Shown: positions 21,898-29,702 of the stretch, one piece after another
Numbering within the stretch: position 1 is the first letter of the stretch
Layout of the letters: each line of letters starts with the position of its first letter
Assembly: GCA_903842455.1 (NCBI GenBank)
Contig: CAIMLX010000249.1
Coordinates: 1 to 62,476 of the forward strand
Length of the DNA stretch: 62,476 bases
Source of the DNA: an uncultured Hyphomicrobiales bacterium
GTDB taxonomy: Bacteria; Pseudomonadota; Alphaproteobacteria; Rhizobiales; Devosiaceae
Reading direction: 5' to 3'
Made by a program: the position numbers and the translations under genes
Notes under the pieces: model-generated
Told to the model about the DNA's origin: nothing
What the model saw: only the letters and a program-made list of their open reading frames with translations
The model's database searches: none

Positions 21898-21985
21898 TTG
21901 ATTTTGCTGAAATTTTGTGCTAGGCTTTCCAAATGAATGGAGCTTGCCCGTCAGCCAGAGCGTGCCTTTAGGCACCCTTTTTTTT
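21898..21985 (+). ncRNA. Candidate short RNA between fdxA and carD
   Basis: A sigma-70-like promoter, TTGATT at 21898 with TAGGCT 17 bases on at 21921, is followed about 35 bases past the expected start by a hairpin with eight T. The implied transcript is about 21932-21985, roughly 54 nt. There is no reading frame of note inside. It could be an independent small RNA, an attenuated leader of carD, or simply a terminator of fdxA with a chance promoter. Confidence 0.35.
21962..21985 (+). terminator. Rho-independent terminator between fdxA and carD
   Basis: GTGCC-TTTA-GGCAC is followed by CC and eight T. It is the only intrinsic terminator between fdxA and carD. The T-run merges into TTGACA (21984-21989), a consensus -35 box that may serve carD, although the matching -10 is weak. 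Confidence 0.8.
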
Positions 21986-22152
21986 GACATCACCAGAAGT
22001 TTGGGCGCAATCGGCCGGGGCGCGGGCCACTCGATTGCGGGACATGCCGTTCTGTCGCCTTTCAGCAGAAGGGGACGGGTTAAGCAACAACAAGGGCCTG
22101 CCCTCCGCGAAGGGACTGGTCCGTCGGCGGCGTTAGATAGGAGTATCCCTTA

Positions 22153-22719
22153 ATGGTCACCAAGAAGACAGTGACGCGTCTCGGCTTCAGGACGGGCGAG
22201 TATATCGTCTATCCGGCCCACGGCGTCGGCCTGATCACCTCGATCGAGGAGCAGGAAGTCGCCGGGCTGACGCTCGAGCTTTTCGTCATCTCGTTCGAAC
22301 AGGACAAGCTGACCCTTCGCGTCCCCGTGGCCAAGATCAAGTCTGTCGGCATGCGCAAGCTGGCCGAGGAAGCAGAAGTGACCAAGTCGCTCGAAACCGT
22401 CACCGGTCGCGCCCGCGTCAAGCGCACCATGTGGTCGCGCCGTGCCCAGGAATACGAAGCCAAGATCAACTCGGGCGACTTGATCGCCATCTCCGAGGTG
22501 GTGCGCGACCTGTACCGCTCAGACGACCAGCCCGAGCAGAGCTATTCCGAGCGCCAGCTGTTCGAGCAGGCCATGGATCGCATGAGCCGCGAAGTGGCGT
22601 CGGTCAACAAGCTGACCCTCACCGAGGCCGTGCAGCTGATCGAAAAGAACCTCGCCAAGTCCCCCCGCCGCGGCCCCAAGTCGGACGCCGACACCGAAGG
22701 CGAGGAAGCCGCGGCGTAA
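22153..22719 (+). CDS. carD: CarD family transcriptional regulator
   Basis: CarD binds the RNA polymerase beta subunit and stabilises open complexes, affecting rRNA and housekeeping promoters. The 188-residue product has the N-terminal RNA-polymerase-interacting Tudor-like domain (about 10-70; 'FRTGEYIVYPAHGVGLI'), followed by the helical DNA-binding domain with 'RTMWSRRAQEYEAKINSGD'. The C-terminus is acidic. An AGGAG site precedes the ATG. The gene has its own terminator, so it is monocistronic. Confidence 0.95.
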   Translation: MVTKKTVTRLGFRTGEYIVYPAHGVGLITSIEEQEVAGLTLELFVISFEQDKLTLRVPVAKIKSVGMRKLAEEAEVTKSLETVTGRARVKRTMWSRRAQEYEAKINSGDLIAISEVVRDLYRSDDQPEQSYSERQLFEQAMDRMSREVASVNKLTLTEAVQLIEKNLAKSPRRGPKSDADTEGEEAAA

Positions 22720-22743
22720 GCCGAGTGGCAGTTATGATTGCAG

Positions 22744-22776
22744 GAGGGCCGGTCGCAGGACCGGCCCTTTTGCTTT
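22744..22776 (+). terminator. Rho-independent terminator of carD
   Basis: The perfect stem GGGCCGGTC / GACCGGCCC-like, followed by TTTTGCTTTT, lies 25 bases past the carD stop. A near-identical stem occurs after msrB at 23867-23888. Confidence 0.85.
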
Positions 22777-22802
22777 TCAGGTCGATCTGGCATTGTAGGG
22801 CA

Positions 22803-23039
22803 ATGGTAATGACCCTCGAAATCTCCGACAGTCTCAAGGCCCGCCTCGAAGCGATCGCGGCCCGCTCGACGTTGTCTGCAGAAGAGATCGTAGTGGATGC
22901 CTTGGCGAATGGCCGTTCGCTCAGTTGGTACGAACGCTTTCTCGACGATGTGGAAAAGGGGATAGCGGCGGCGGATCGGGGTGAGTTCGCCACCGACGAG
23001 GACGTGGCGCGTGTCCTTAACAAGTACCGCCCTACCTGA
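22803..23039 (+). CDS. Antitoxin of a ParD/RHH-like type II toxin-antitoxin pair
   Basis: This is a small protein of 78 residues (ATG at 22803; a second ATG at 22809 gives 76). It starts with a short beta strand 'MTLEISDSLKARLEAIA', as in ribbon-helix-helix repressors, followed by two helices and an acidic C-terminal part ('ATDEDVARVLNKY') suited to wrapping a toxin. The stop overlaps the next start (TGATG), the normal coupling for toxin-antitoxin pairs. It would repress its own promoter and neutralise the partner. Confidence 0.8.
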   Translation: MVMTLEISDSLKARLEAIAARSTLSAEEIVVDALANGRSLSWYERFLDDVEKGIAAADRGEFATDEDVARVLNKYRPT

Positions 23040-23329
23040 TGCGGGTGGCCTGGACCGAGCCGGCGCTGGAGCAGTTGGACCGGATTCAGGACTATATCGC
23101 CGAGGACAGCCCGCTCGCGGCTTACCGGGTTGTCAACGAGATCTACGAAAGAGCCAACGCGGCTTTGTCAGGCAATCCGCTGATCGGCCGGCCGGGGCGC
23201 GTCACGCAGACGCGAGAGTTGGTGATGGCGAACCTACCGTACATCGTCGTGTATCGGGTGGGGGCCGACGTCGAGATTGTTGCGGTTCGCCACACAGCAC
23301 GCAGTTGGCCGGAGAGCTTTGGCGACTGA
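23039..23329 (+). CDS. ParE/RelE superfamily toxin
   Basis: The 96-residue product has the RelE/ParE fold pattern: 'VAWTEPALEQLDRIQDYIAEDSP', then a central 'LVMANLPYIVVYRV', and the terminal 'VEIVAVRHTARSWP' with the conserved Arg-His. It is translationally coupled to the upstream antitoxin. ParE members poison gyrase and RelE members cleave mRNA on the ribosome; the helix length and the 'NPLIGRPGR' segment favour ParE-like, but the target cannot be told from sequence alone. Confidence 0.88.
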   Translation: MRVAWTEPALEQLDRIQDYIAEDSPLAAYRVVNEIYERANAALSGNPLIGRPGRVTQTRELVMANLPYIVVYRVGADVEIVAVRHTARSWPESFGD

Positions 23330-23455
23330 TTGCTGTAACCTCCCCGCACTTCCGCGCGTATTCCTCATCGACACGAGCGCGTGACCAGCGCCTCGCTTGC
23401 AAGGCCGGTCCCTAGCCCCGACATTGGGGACAACACCCGCCGAATGGAGACACTC

Positions 23456-23860
23456 ATGGACACCCACACCTATCGCGTGACCCGCACCGACGCGGACTGG
23501 CGCAAGCTCCTGACGCCCGAGCAGTATGCGGTGATGCGCGGCCACGGCACCGAGCGGCCGGGCAGTTGCGCCTTGCTGCACGAAAAGCGTGCCGGCACCT
23601 TTTCCTGCGCCGGCTGTGATACGCCGCTGTTTGTCGGGGACGTGAAGTTCGAGAGTGGCACCGGCTGGCCGAGCTTCAACGCGCCGATCCCCGGCAGCAC
23701 CGAAAACACCGTCGATCGCAGCCATGGCATGGTGCGCACCGAAGTGCACTGCGCCACCTGCGGCAGCCATCTCGGCCACGTCTTCCCCGACGGGCCGGCC
23801 CCGACCTACGAGCGCTACTGCATCAACGGCGTGGCGCTGAATTTCACTCCCGCCGCATGA
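23456..23860 (+). CDS. msrB: Peptide-methionine (R)-S-oxide reductase
   Basis: MsrB repairs R-methionine sulfoxide in proteins. I choose the ATG at 23456, preceded by GGAGA, giving 134 residues; an in-frame ATG at 23444 is less well placed. Zinc ligands appear as 'CAGC' and 'CATCG'. The active-site segments are 'GTGWPSF', '[11 protein letters not shown]' and the catalytic Cys in '[11 protein letters not shown]'. Its neighbours are a toxin-antitoxin pair and an operon whose relatives respond to oxidative damage, though MsrB has its own promoter region. Confidence 0.95.
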   Translation: MDTHTYRVTRTDADWRKLLTPEQYAVMRGHGTERPGSCALLHEKRAGTFSCAGCDTPLFVGDVKFESGTGWPSFNAPIPGSTENTVDRSHGMVRTEVHCATCGSHLGHVFPDGPAPTYERYCINGVALNFTPAA

Positions 23861-23866
23861 CTGCAG

Positions 23867-23888
23867 GGGCCGGTCGCGAGACCGGCCC
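23867..23888. terminator. Hairpin after msrB
   Basis: GGGCCGGTC-GCGA-GACCGGCCC is a perfect 9-bp stem eight bases past the msrB stop. It has no T-run, and it touches the TAG stop of the convergent DUF1295 gene. Its stem sequence is shared with the carD terminator. Confidence 0.5.
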
Positions 23889-24667
23889 TATCTGCGCGGC
23901 GGCCGTGGAAAGAACGGCGGGACGCGCTGCTGATAGGCGGCAAAGGCCTCGCCCCGCGAGCGCAGCATGTGCTGCTCGAGCGGCGGGACGCCGGAGACGT
24001 AGCGCAGCAGCACGAACATCATGAGCGGCGCCGCCAGTGCTACCAGCCCCCACCAGTGGCCGATGGCGATCGGCACCAGCGCCGCCCAGTAGAGAAACTC
24101 GAAGAAATAGTTGGGATGGCGCGACCAGCCCCAGAGGCCCGTATCGCAAACCTTCCCCCGGTTCGCCGGATTGCGGGCAAAGCGGCTGAGTTGGGCATCG
24201 GCCTGCGACTCGCCGAAAATGGCCCCGATGGCGATCAACACCCCCAGCGCATCGCCGATGCCGAGCGGCGCCGGGTTGTTCGCGGCAGCCATCACGGCAA
24301 CCGCCAGCACCAGTGCCACTGCCGCCTGAATCTCGAGAAACAACAGGAATTGCGCCCGGTAGTTGTCGCCCCAGCCACGCTTCAGTTCGGCATAGCGCGG
24401 GTCGTCGCCGCCGCTGAGGGTGCGGCGGGCGATATGGAGGCCGAGACGGCCCGACCAGACAGCGACGATGACGGCCACCAGCCAGTGGCGGGCCGTAAGC
24501 TCGCCCAGCGGCCAGAGCGCTGCCGCAACGCCGGCGAGCCCCACGGTGAAGCTCCAGAACGTGTCGGCCCAGCCAGAGCGGCCGGAGGTGATGGCCACCC
24601 ACCAGGCCAGCGCCATGGCACCCGCACAGAACATGGCGAGGACGACAACCGCGACAAGGACGCTCAT
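23888..24667 (-). CDS. DUF1295 integral membrane protein (steroid 5-alpha-reductase-like)
   Basis: The 259-residue protein has about six to seven transmembrane helices. It carries the DUF1295 signature near the C-terminus: 'GLWGWSRHPNYFFEF' and 'RSRGEAFAAYQQRVPPFFP', typical of membrane reductases and methyltransferases related to steroid 5-alpha-reductase. It is the last gene of a three-gene operon with DUF1365 and a FAD oxidoreductase, with four-base overlaps. In other bacteria these genes accompany cyclopropane or unusual fatty-acid synthesis, so lipid modification is the likely role. Confidence 0.88.
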   Translation of the reverse strand: MSVLVAVVVLAMFCAGAMALAWWVAITSGRSGWADTFWSFTVGLAGVAAALWPLGELTARHWLVAVIVAVWSGRLGLHIARRTLSGGDDPRYAELKRGWGDNYRAQFLLFLEIQAAVALVLAVAVMAAANNPAPLGIGDALGVLIAIGAIFGESQADAQLSRFARNPANRGKVCDTGLWGWSRHPNYFFEFLYWAALVPIAIGHWWGLVALAAPLMMFVLLRYVSGVPPLEQHMLRSRGEAFAAYQQRVPPFFPRPPRR

Positions 24668-25446
24668 TCGGCCGGCACCTTCACTGTATCCTGCGCCGGA
24701 GCGCTATGGTCGAAACGCCGCGCCGCCGGGGCATGGTTGAAGATCCGGAACCCCTTGGCCAGCAGCTTGACCGCCTCCCAGTGGATCCCGGCTACCACCT
24801 TCAGCGTCATCAGCGGATAACGGAACAGCAGCCCGAGCAGGGCGCGGTCGGTGAGCGGCTGGCGCTCGCCGGTGAACGAGGCAGCGAGCAGCGGCCCTTC
24901 CGCGTCGTGCTCATGGATCGAGACGATCACTGCGTCGGCGGCCGGGGCGATGCGGAAACGGTAGAGGCATTCGGGCGGCATGAACGGCGACACGAAGAAC
25001 GACTTCGGTGCCCGATGCGTCACCTCACCATCGACCAGATGTGCGGGCAGCACGTAGGTATGGCGCTCGCCGTGCGTGTTGTGCACCTCGTAGAGCATGC
25101 CGCGAAGCTCGCCGGAATGGTCGCGGCAGAACCACACCGTCAGCGGGTTGAAGACGAAGCCGAGCATGCGCGGGTAGCAGAGCAGTTCGATCCGCCCGCC
25201 ATCCCAGTCGATATCGGCCTCGGCGAGCCGCTGCCGCGCCCATTCGCGCAGCGGCGTCTCCCCGTCGCCATGGTCGGCTGCGCGAAAACCCAGCAGTCCA
25301 GGCCGCTCGACTCCCAGCACCTTCGAGCCTAGCGTCTCCAGTTCATCGAGGTCGAGCAGCAGCGAGAACACCCGGTAGCTCAGGCGGTGGCGCCGGGGGC
25401 GCAGCCGCGTGTGGATCACGCTACCGGTGTAGATCGCCGATCTCAT
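24664..25446 (-). CDS. DUF1365 family protein
   Basis: The ATG at 25446 overlaps the upstream gene's stop (ATGA) and gives 260 residues. The DUF1365 pattern is clear: 'AIYTGSVIHTRLRPRRHRL', 'CYPRMLGFVFNPLTVWFC', 'VHNTHGERHTY', 'KSFFVSPFM' and a C-terminal 'GIHWEAVKLLAKG'. The family occurs almost always with a flavin oxidoreductase of the type encoded next to it and often with cyclopropane-fatty-acid synthase. The biochemical role is not firmly known; an enzyme acting on membrane fatty acids is the usual suggestion. Confidence 0.92.
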   Translation of the reverse strand: MRSAIYTGSVIHTRLRPRRHRLSYRVFSLLLDLDELETLGSKVLGVERPGLLGFRAADHGDGETPLREWARQRLAEADIDWDGGRIELLCYPRMLGFVFNPLTVWFCRDHSGELRGMLYEVHNTHGERHTYVLPAHLVDGEVTHRAPKSFFVSPFMPPECLYRFRIAPAADAVIVSIHEHDAEGPLLAASFTGERQPLTDRALLGLLFRYPLMTLKVVAGIHWEAVKLLAKGFRIFNHAPAARRFDHSAPAQDTVKVPAE

Positions 25447-26780
25447 GCGGTCGGCTCGACGATATGCGGGATGGCGCGGGCGATGCGGTGGGGTTGCGGC
25501 GCCCATGGCGCGGGCGTCCCCAATGCCCCGGCGACGGCCAGCCCAGATTGCAGCGCATCTTCGTGGAAGCCATAGCCGAAATAGCTGCCGCAGAACCAGG
25601 TGTTCCGGTCACCCTGCAGCGAGTGCAGCCGATCCTGCGCGCCAAGCGCCGCCGCGTCGAACAGCGGATGGGTATACTCGAAGGCGGCAATGGTGTGCCG
25701 CGGCGGACGCACCGGGTTCAGCGTCACGAACAGCTGGCGGCTGGTCGACAGCGACTGCAGGCGGTTCATCCAGTAGCTGACGCACAGCGGCGTGCTGCCG
25801 TCGTCGCCACGGGCGCCCATGTAGTTCCAGCTGCCCCAGGTGGCGCGACGCTTCGGCATCAGCGCCGGGTCGTCGTGCAGCACCGCAAGGTTGTCGGTGT
25901 ACTTGAAGGCGCCGAGAACATCCCGCTCGCCTGCGGACGGATCGCCCAGCAGCCCCAGCGCCTCGTCGGCATGGGCGGCGATCACCACGTCGGTGAACGT
26001 ATCGAGTTCGCCATCGGCACCACGAACCGTGACGAGGCCGCCGGTTCGCGCCACCCGCTCCGCGGCGCCACGAATGCGGACATGGCCGGCCATCTCGAGC
26101 CGCAGGGCGTCGACATAGGAGCGGCTGCCGCCCTTCACCGTGCGCCACTGCTTGCGGTTGAACACCTGCAGCAGACCGTGGCTGGAGAAGAACCGCAGGA
26201 ACGACCGCATCGGGTAGTCCCGGATCTGGCTCGAACTGGTGGACCAGATGGCGGCACACATCGGCAGCACATGGTCATCGATCAGCGATTGCGAGTAGCC
26301 GCGGCGATCGAGGAACTGCCCCAGACTGATCCCGTCGATCTCGTCGTCCCGCAGCCGGCCGGCCTCGCCGTAGAATTTCAGGATATCCAGCAGCATGCGC
26401 AGGAAGCGCGGCCTGAACAGGTTGGTCGGCTGGCCGAACAGGCCCTGGAGCAGCGAGGAATACTCGAGCCGCCCGTCGTCCACCGATACCCCCAGCGACA
26501 TGTCGGTATCGACCGTCGGCACCTTCAGGTGCTCGAGCAGCGCGGTGAAATTCGGGTAGTTTCCGGGGTTGAAGACGATGAAGCCGGTATCGACGCCCAC
26601 CGGCCCCTCGGGGCACTCGACATCGACGGTGTTGGCATGGCCGCCGAGCCAGGGGTTCTTCTCGTAGAGCACCACTTCGTGCTTTCGGCTGAGGAGCCAT
26701 GCGGCTGAGAGCCCTGCGACGCCGGCGCCTACTACCGCAATCCGCCGTCCGCCCGCTGCCCTGTCCGAAATAAGTCGCAC
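25443..26780 (-). CDS. FAD-dependent oxidoreductase of the DUF1365-associated type
   Basis: I place the start at the GTG at 26780, preceded by GGGGAAC, giving 445 residues; a GTG at 26819 lacks a binding site. The dinucleotide-binding 'GAGVAGLSAAWLL' is near the N-terminus, and the family-specific 'YEKNPWLGGHANTV', 'GVDTGFIVFNPGNYPN' and C-terminal 'FCGSYFGYGFHEDALQSG' follow. This subgroup is annotated as amine oxidase or NAD/FAD-binding protein, but it is associated with fatty-acid modification, where related enzymes act as desaturase-like oxidases. It heads the operon. Confidence 0.92.
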   Translation of the reverse strand: MRLISDRAAGGRRIAVVGAGVAGLSAAWLLSRKHEVVLYEKNPWLGGHANTVDVECPEGPVGVDTGFIVFNPGNYPNFTALLEHLKVPTVDTDMSLGVSVDDGRLEYSSLLQGLFGQPTNLFRPRFLRMLLDILKFYGEAGRLRDDEIDGISLGQFLDRRGYSQSLIDDHVLPMCAAIWSTSSSQIRDYPMRSFLRFFSSHGLLQVFNRKQWRTVKGGSRSYVDALRLEMAGHVRIRGAAERVARTGGLVTVRGADGELDTFTDVVIAAHADEALGLLGDPSAGERDVLGAFKYTDNLAVLHDDPALMPKRRATWGSWNYMGARGDDGSTPLCVSYWMNRLQSLSTSRQLFVTLNPVRPPRHTIAAFEYTHPLFDAAALGAQDRLHSLQGDRNTWFCGSYFGYGFHEDALQSGLAVAGALGTPAPWAPQPHRIARAIPHIVEPTA

Positions 26781-26841
26781 GCTGTTCCCCGCTGCTTGTT
26801 CCCGGCAGTTACGCTGCACGTAGGGCGTTTGTTTCAGGATA

Positions 26842-26857
26842 CAACGAAATATCGTTG
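26842..26857. promoter_or_regulatory. Palindromic candidate operator in the divergent promoter region
   Basis: CAACGA-AATA-TCGTTG lies between the divergent FAD-oxidoreductase operon and the DUF2177 gene. A 6-bp-arm palindrome placed there fits a dimeric regulator acting on both directions. No regulator gene is adjacent. Confidence 0.4.
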
Positions 26858-26915
26858 GGTGGCCGAAACATAGCGAACCGGCCTACCGTTGCTGCACAGA
26901 TAAATGGAGACCGCC

Positions 26916-27326
26916 ATGCCCGCCTTCGCAACCGCCTATCTCGGCTCCGCCGCCGCCATGCTGGTGATGGATATCATCTGGCTCACCACCATGGTGCCGC
27001 TGATCTACCGCCCGGCACTGGGTGACATGCTGGCCGACCCCCCAAACCTCTGGGTTGCGGCGGTCTTCTACCTTGTCTACGTGGTCGGCGTGGTGGTGTT
27101 CGCCGTCCTGCCGGCTCTCAGCCAGCAGAACTGGCTGGTGGCGCTCGGCGCGGGCGCCCTGCTTGGGCTCGTCGCCTACGGCACCTACGACTTCACCAAC
27201 CTCTCGACGCTGAAGAACTGGCCGGTGTCGCTGAGCCTGATCGACGTTTGCTGGGGCATCTTCCTGACCGCGACCACCGCCACCGCCGGCTACTTCGTCG
27301 CCAACTGGCTGTCGCCAGCAAGTTGA
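26916..27326 (+). CDS. DUF2177 family membrane protein
   Basis: The ATG at 26916 follows GGAGA and gives 136 residues; an ATG at 26904 has no binding site. The protein has four predicted transmembrane helices. It matches DUF2177, with the conserved 'LVMDIIWLT', 'YGTYDFTNLSTLKNWP' and 'IDVCWGIFLTA' segments. Members are small inner-membrane proteins often located beside the DUF1365 and oxidoreductase genes, as here, in divergent orientation. The function is unknown; a role in the same lipid pathway is inferred from location. Confidence 0.9.
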   Translation: MPAFATAYLGSAAAMLVMDIIWLTTMVPLIYRPALGDMLADPPNLWVAAVFYLVYVVGVVVFAVLPALSQQNWLVALGAGALLGLVAYGTYDFTNLSTLKNWPVSLSLIDVCWGIFLTATTATAGYFVANWLSPAS

Positions 27327-27338
27327 GCTGAAATCTGG

Positions 27339-27371
27339 GATCGTCGCGGTGCTTACTCCACCGCGACGATC
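27339..27371. terminator. Bidirectional hairpin between DUF2177 and the M48 protease gene
   Basis: Two perfect 13-base arms, GATCGTCGCGGTG and CACCGCGACGATC, are separated by seven bases. The loop contains the TAA stop of the protease gene, so one arm is its last coding bases. There is no T-run on either side. Confidence 0.5.
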
Positions 27372-28822
27372 TTGTACTTCTGCCCGGTCACCAGCGTGTC
27401 GCCCGGGTAGAGGTTGTTGAGGATGTAGAACAGGTCGTTGCCCCGGGCGAGACCCGCCATCCGGCGGGCCAGCGAATCCGCCGTGTCGACGCTGCCGGCG
27501 ATGACGGTGCGGATCACCATCTGCTTCACCGACGCCAGATCGCGCTGCGATGCCGGCTTGAAGCTCTTGATGGTTTCCTCGGCAGCACGTGAGAATCCCG
27601 GACTGTCGAACTTGGCGGCAAAGATGAAGCGGTAGACCCGCCCATCGAGCCGCACCACGGCGACGCGGAAGTTCCACTGCGGCGTCACCGCGACACCCGA
27701 GGCCATCTCGAAGCCATTGGTATTTTCGCGCTTGACCGAGGCCGGCTGCAGCCCGGCGATCCAGCCCGACTTGAGGTAGTCCTCGAGCCCCATGCTCTGC
27801 GGCACCTCGGCGCTGTCGAAGCGCACCGCCTCGCCTTCGCCGGCCACGCCCACCACCGCACCCTTCGAGATCTGCAACGAGTAGTTCGACGGAACCGCGA
27901 AGGTGAACTTGAGCGTCGGGTTGACGTAGCGCCGGCCCACCACCGCGCCCTGGCTGGGGCTGTCGCCGAAGGCCAGGCCGTCGATGCCGCCGAGATAGCC
28001 TTCACGGTCGGTCTCGCCGAGCCCGGGCGCGCCGAACGACGAGCGGGCCGATTCGATCGCCTTCTGGATTCGGTCCGGAGTCGACGGATGCGACGAGAGG
28101 AAGTCGTCGGCCAGGTCCACGTCGCCCTGGCTGTATTGCGCGAACCGTCCCATGGCGCCGAGGAAGCGCGCCGCCGCATGCGGGTCGTACCCCGCCTTGC
28201 CGGCCGTCATGATGCCTTCCTTGTCGGCCGAAAGCTCCTGCGCCTGGCTGAAGGCGGCGAGCTGCATCTTGTTGCGGTTGGCCGCCTGGTCGGTATCGAC
28301 ATTGGAGCCGAACACCCCCGACACCACCTTGTCGACGATCTCGCTCTCGCGCTGCTTGTTGGTGCGGGCGCGGGCATGCTTGAGCGTCACGTGGGCAATC
28401 TCGTGCGCCAGGACAGCCGCGATCTCCGAGGTGTCGGAGGCGAGCGCCAGGAGGCCGCGCGTCACGTAGACGTAACCGCCCGGCAGCGCGAAGGCGTTCA
28501 CCTCGGCCGTATCGAGAATGGTGACGTTGAAGGCCTGGTTCGGCTGGTCGGCCGCGGCCAGCAGCCGGCCGACGATGCGGGCCAGCAGGATTTCCGCCCG
28601 CCTATCCGAATAGATGCCGCCATACGAGGCGACGATGCGCGGATGCTCGCGCGCCCCGATCGCATCCTCCTCCGGGTCGACGCTGACCACCGGGGCGACG
28701 CCGCGATCCTGCGTCCGCGCCACATCGACCGGCGGCCCGAAGCTGGAGCAGGCGGCCAGCAGAGCGAAGGTCGAAACGGCGGCAATGGCGCCGAGCGCCT
28801 TGATGGGCCTGAAGTGGGTCAT
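27353..28822 (-). CDS. M48 family metalloprotease, lipoprotein (BepA-like)
   Basis: The 489-residue protein begins with a lipoprotein signal (lipobox LAAC, Cys25). The zinc site HEIAH is at residues 140-144 and the third ligand is expected in 'ELSADKEG'. The central part matches periplasmic M48 proteases such as BepA that monitor outer-membrane protein assembly. The C-terminal 50 residues end 'NNLYPGDTLVTGQKYKIVAVE', a LysM-like tail common in this group. It overlaps the downstream end of the thermonuclease gene by four bases, so the two form an operon. Confidence 0.92.
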   Translation of the reverse strand: MTHFRPIKALGAIAAVSTFALLAACSSFGPPVDVARTQDRGVAPVVSVDPEEDAIGAREHPRIVASYGGIYSDRRAEILLARIVGRLLAAADQPNQAFNVTILDTAEVNAFALPGGYVYVTRGLLALASDTSEIAAVLAHEIAHVTLKHARARTNKQRESEIVDKVVSGVFGSNVDTDQAANRNKMQLAAFSQAQELSADKEGIMTAGKAGYDPHAAARFLGAMGRFAQYSQGDVDLADDFLSSHPSTPDRIQKAIESARSSFGAPGLGETDREGYLGGIDGLAFGDSPSQGAVVGRRYVNPTLKFTFAVPSNYSLQISKGAVVGVAGEGEAVRFDSAEVPQSMGLEDYLKSGWIAGLQPASVKRENTNGFEMASGVAVTPQWNFRVAVVRLDGRVYRFIFAAKFDSPGFSRAAEETIKSFKPASQRDLASVKQMVIRTVIAGSVDTADSLARRMAGLARGNDLFYILNNLYPGDTLVTGQKYKIVAVE

Positions 28823-29622
28823 CGGGTGGCGAGGACCTCGATCTGCTCGGAATGCGTCACTTCGATCCTCGGGCCGTCATGGGCATCCACCCAGCCGCGC
28901 ACGCGCACCAGCGCGTCGGCGAGCTTGAGCGGGTCCAGACCATCCTTGCCGAAGCGGCCGAGCGCCGTCTTGTCGATGACCACGGTGAAGTCCGTCTTCC
29001 AGATTCGACCAAAATTGAGGTACACGCGCCCGCCAGCCTGTTCGGCCGCCAGCACCCGTCCCTCTACCAGTTCATAATGTCCGGAGCGGCCAGTTAGTTC
29101 GACCGGTTTGTCCGCCCGGCGCACGGCATAGTAGGGATCGGTCCAGATGCCAAGCCGGTTGAGCCGCGCCCGGCTCTCTGCACGCATCAATTCCGCGATG
29201 CACGACCGGTTGTCGGGAAACGAATAGACCCGCGCCAGCCCGTCGCCGACCATCTGGCGCTGCACCCACAGCTCCGGCTCGGCCTGGACGAACAATTGCC
29301 CCAGGCTGCGCCCGTGCCGGTCGATTCGCTCGCCGCCATAGCGCAGGCGCACAAGCTTGCCCGCAACCAGTGATTCGAGCCCGGCCTTTGCCTGGCTGCT
29401 CATCGGCCAGGCGTCGAACTCGTCGTTGCCGCGCGGCAGCTTCGGCGCCTGGATTCCCACCAGCCGGACCACGAGGCCGGTGTCGAGGATGACGGTATCG
29501 CCATCGGTAACGGACGTGACGACGCCCTGCGGCCCATCCACGAGCCCGTCGCATGAGACGGCCGTTAGCGGCATGGCGAGGCCCGCCATGAGCGCGAGGA
29601 AACTGACCGCATACCGTCCCAA
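28819..29622 (-). CDS. Thermonuclease (SNase-like) family protein, exported
   Basis: I start at a TTG at 29622, four bases after GGGGCGGA, giving 267 residues with a signal peptide ending near 'LTAVSCDG'; TTG codons at 29640 or 29649 are alternatives. The SNase fold is seen in 'VTSVTDGDTVILDTG', 'VRLVGIQAP', 'RYGGERIDRHGRSLGQLFV' and 'MVGDGLARVYSF', which hold the catalytic Asp, Arg and Glu positions. The second half has extra beta structure. Members cut nucleic acids in the periplasm or medium. It is co-transcribed with the M48 protease. Confidence 0.85.
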   Translation of the reverse strand: MGRYAVSFLALMAGLAMPLTAVSCDGLVDGPQGVVTSVTDGDTVILDTGLVVRLVGIQAPKLPRGNDEFDAWPMSSQAKAGLESLVAGKLVRLRYGGERIDRHGRSLGQLFVQAEPELWVQRQMVGDGLARVYSFPDNRSCIAELMRAESRARLNRLGIWTDPYYAVRRADKPVELTGRSGHYELVEGRVLAAEQAGGRVYLNFGRIWKTDFTVVIDKTALGRFGKDGLDPLKLADALVRVRGWVDAHDGPRIEVTHSEQIEVLATR

Positions 29623-29702
29623 GAATCCGCCCCGTTGCAACTGGGGCAAAACTGCATGAGATTGCGGCGAAATTCTCCCCCTGGGGTACGCGGCGCTACG
29701 AA

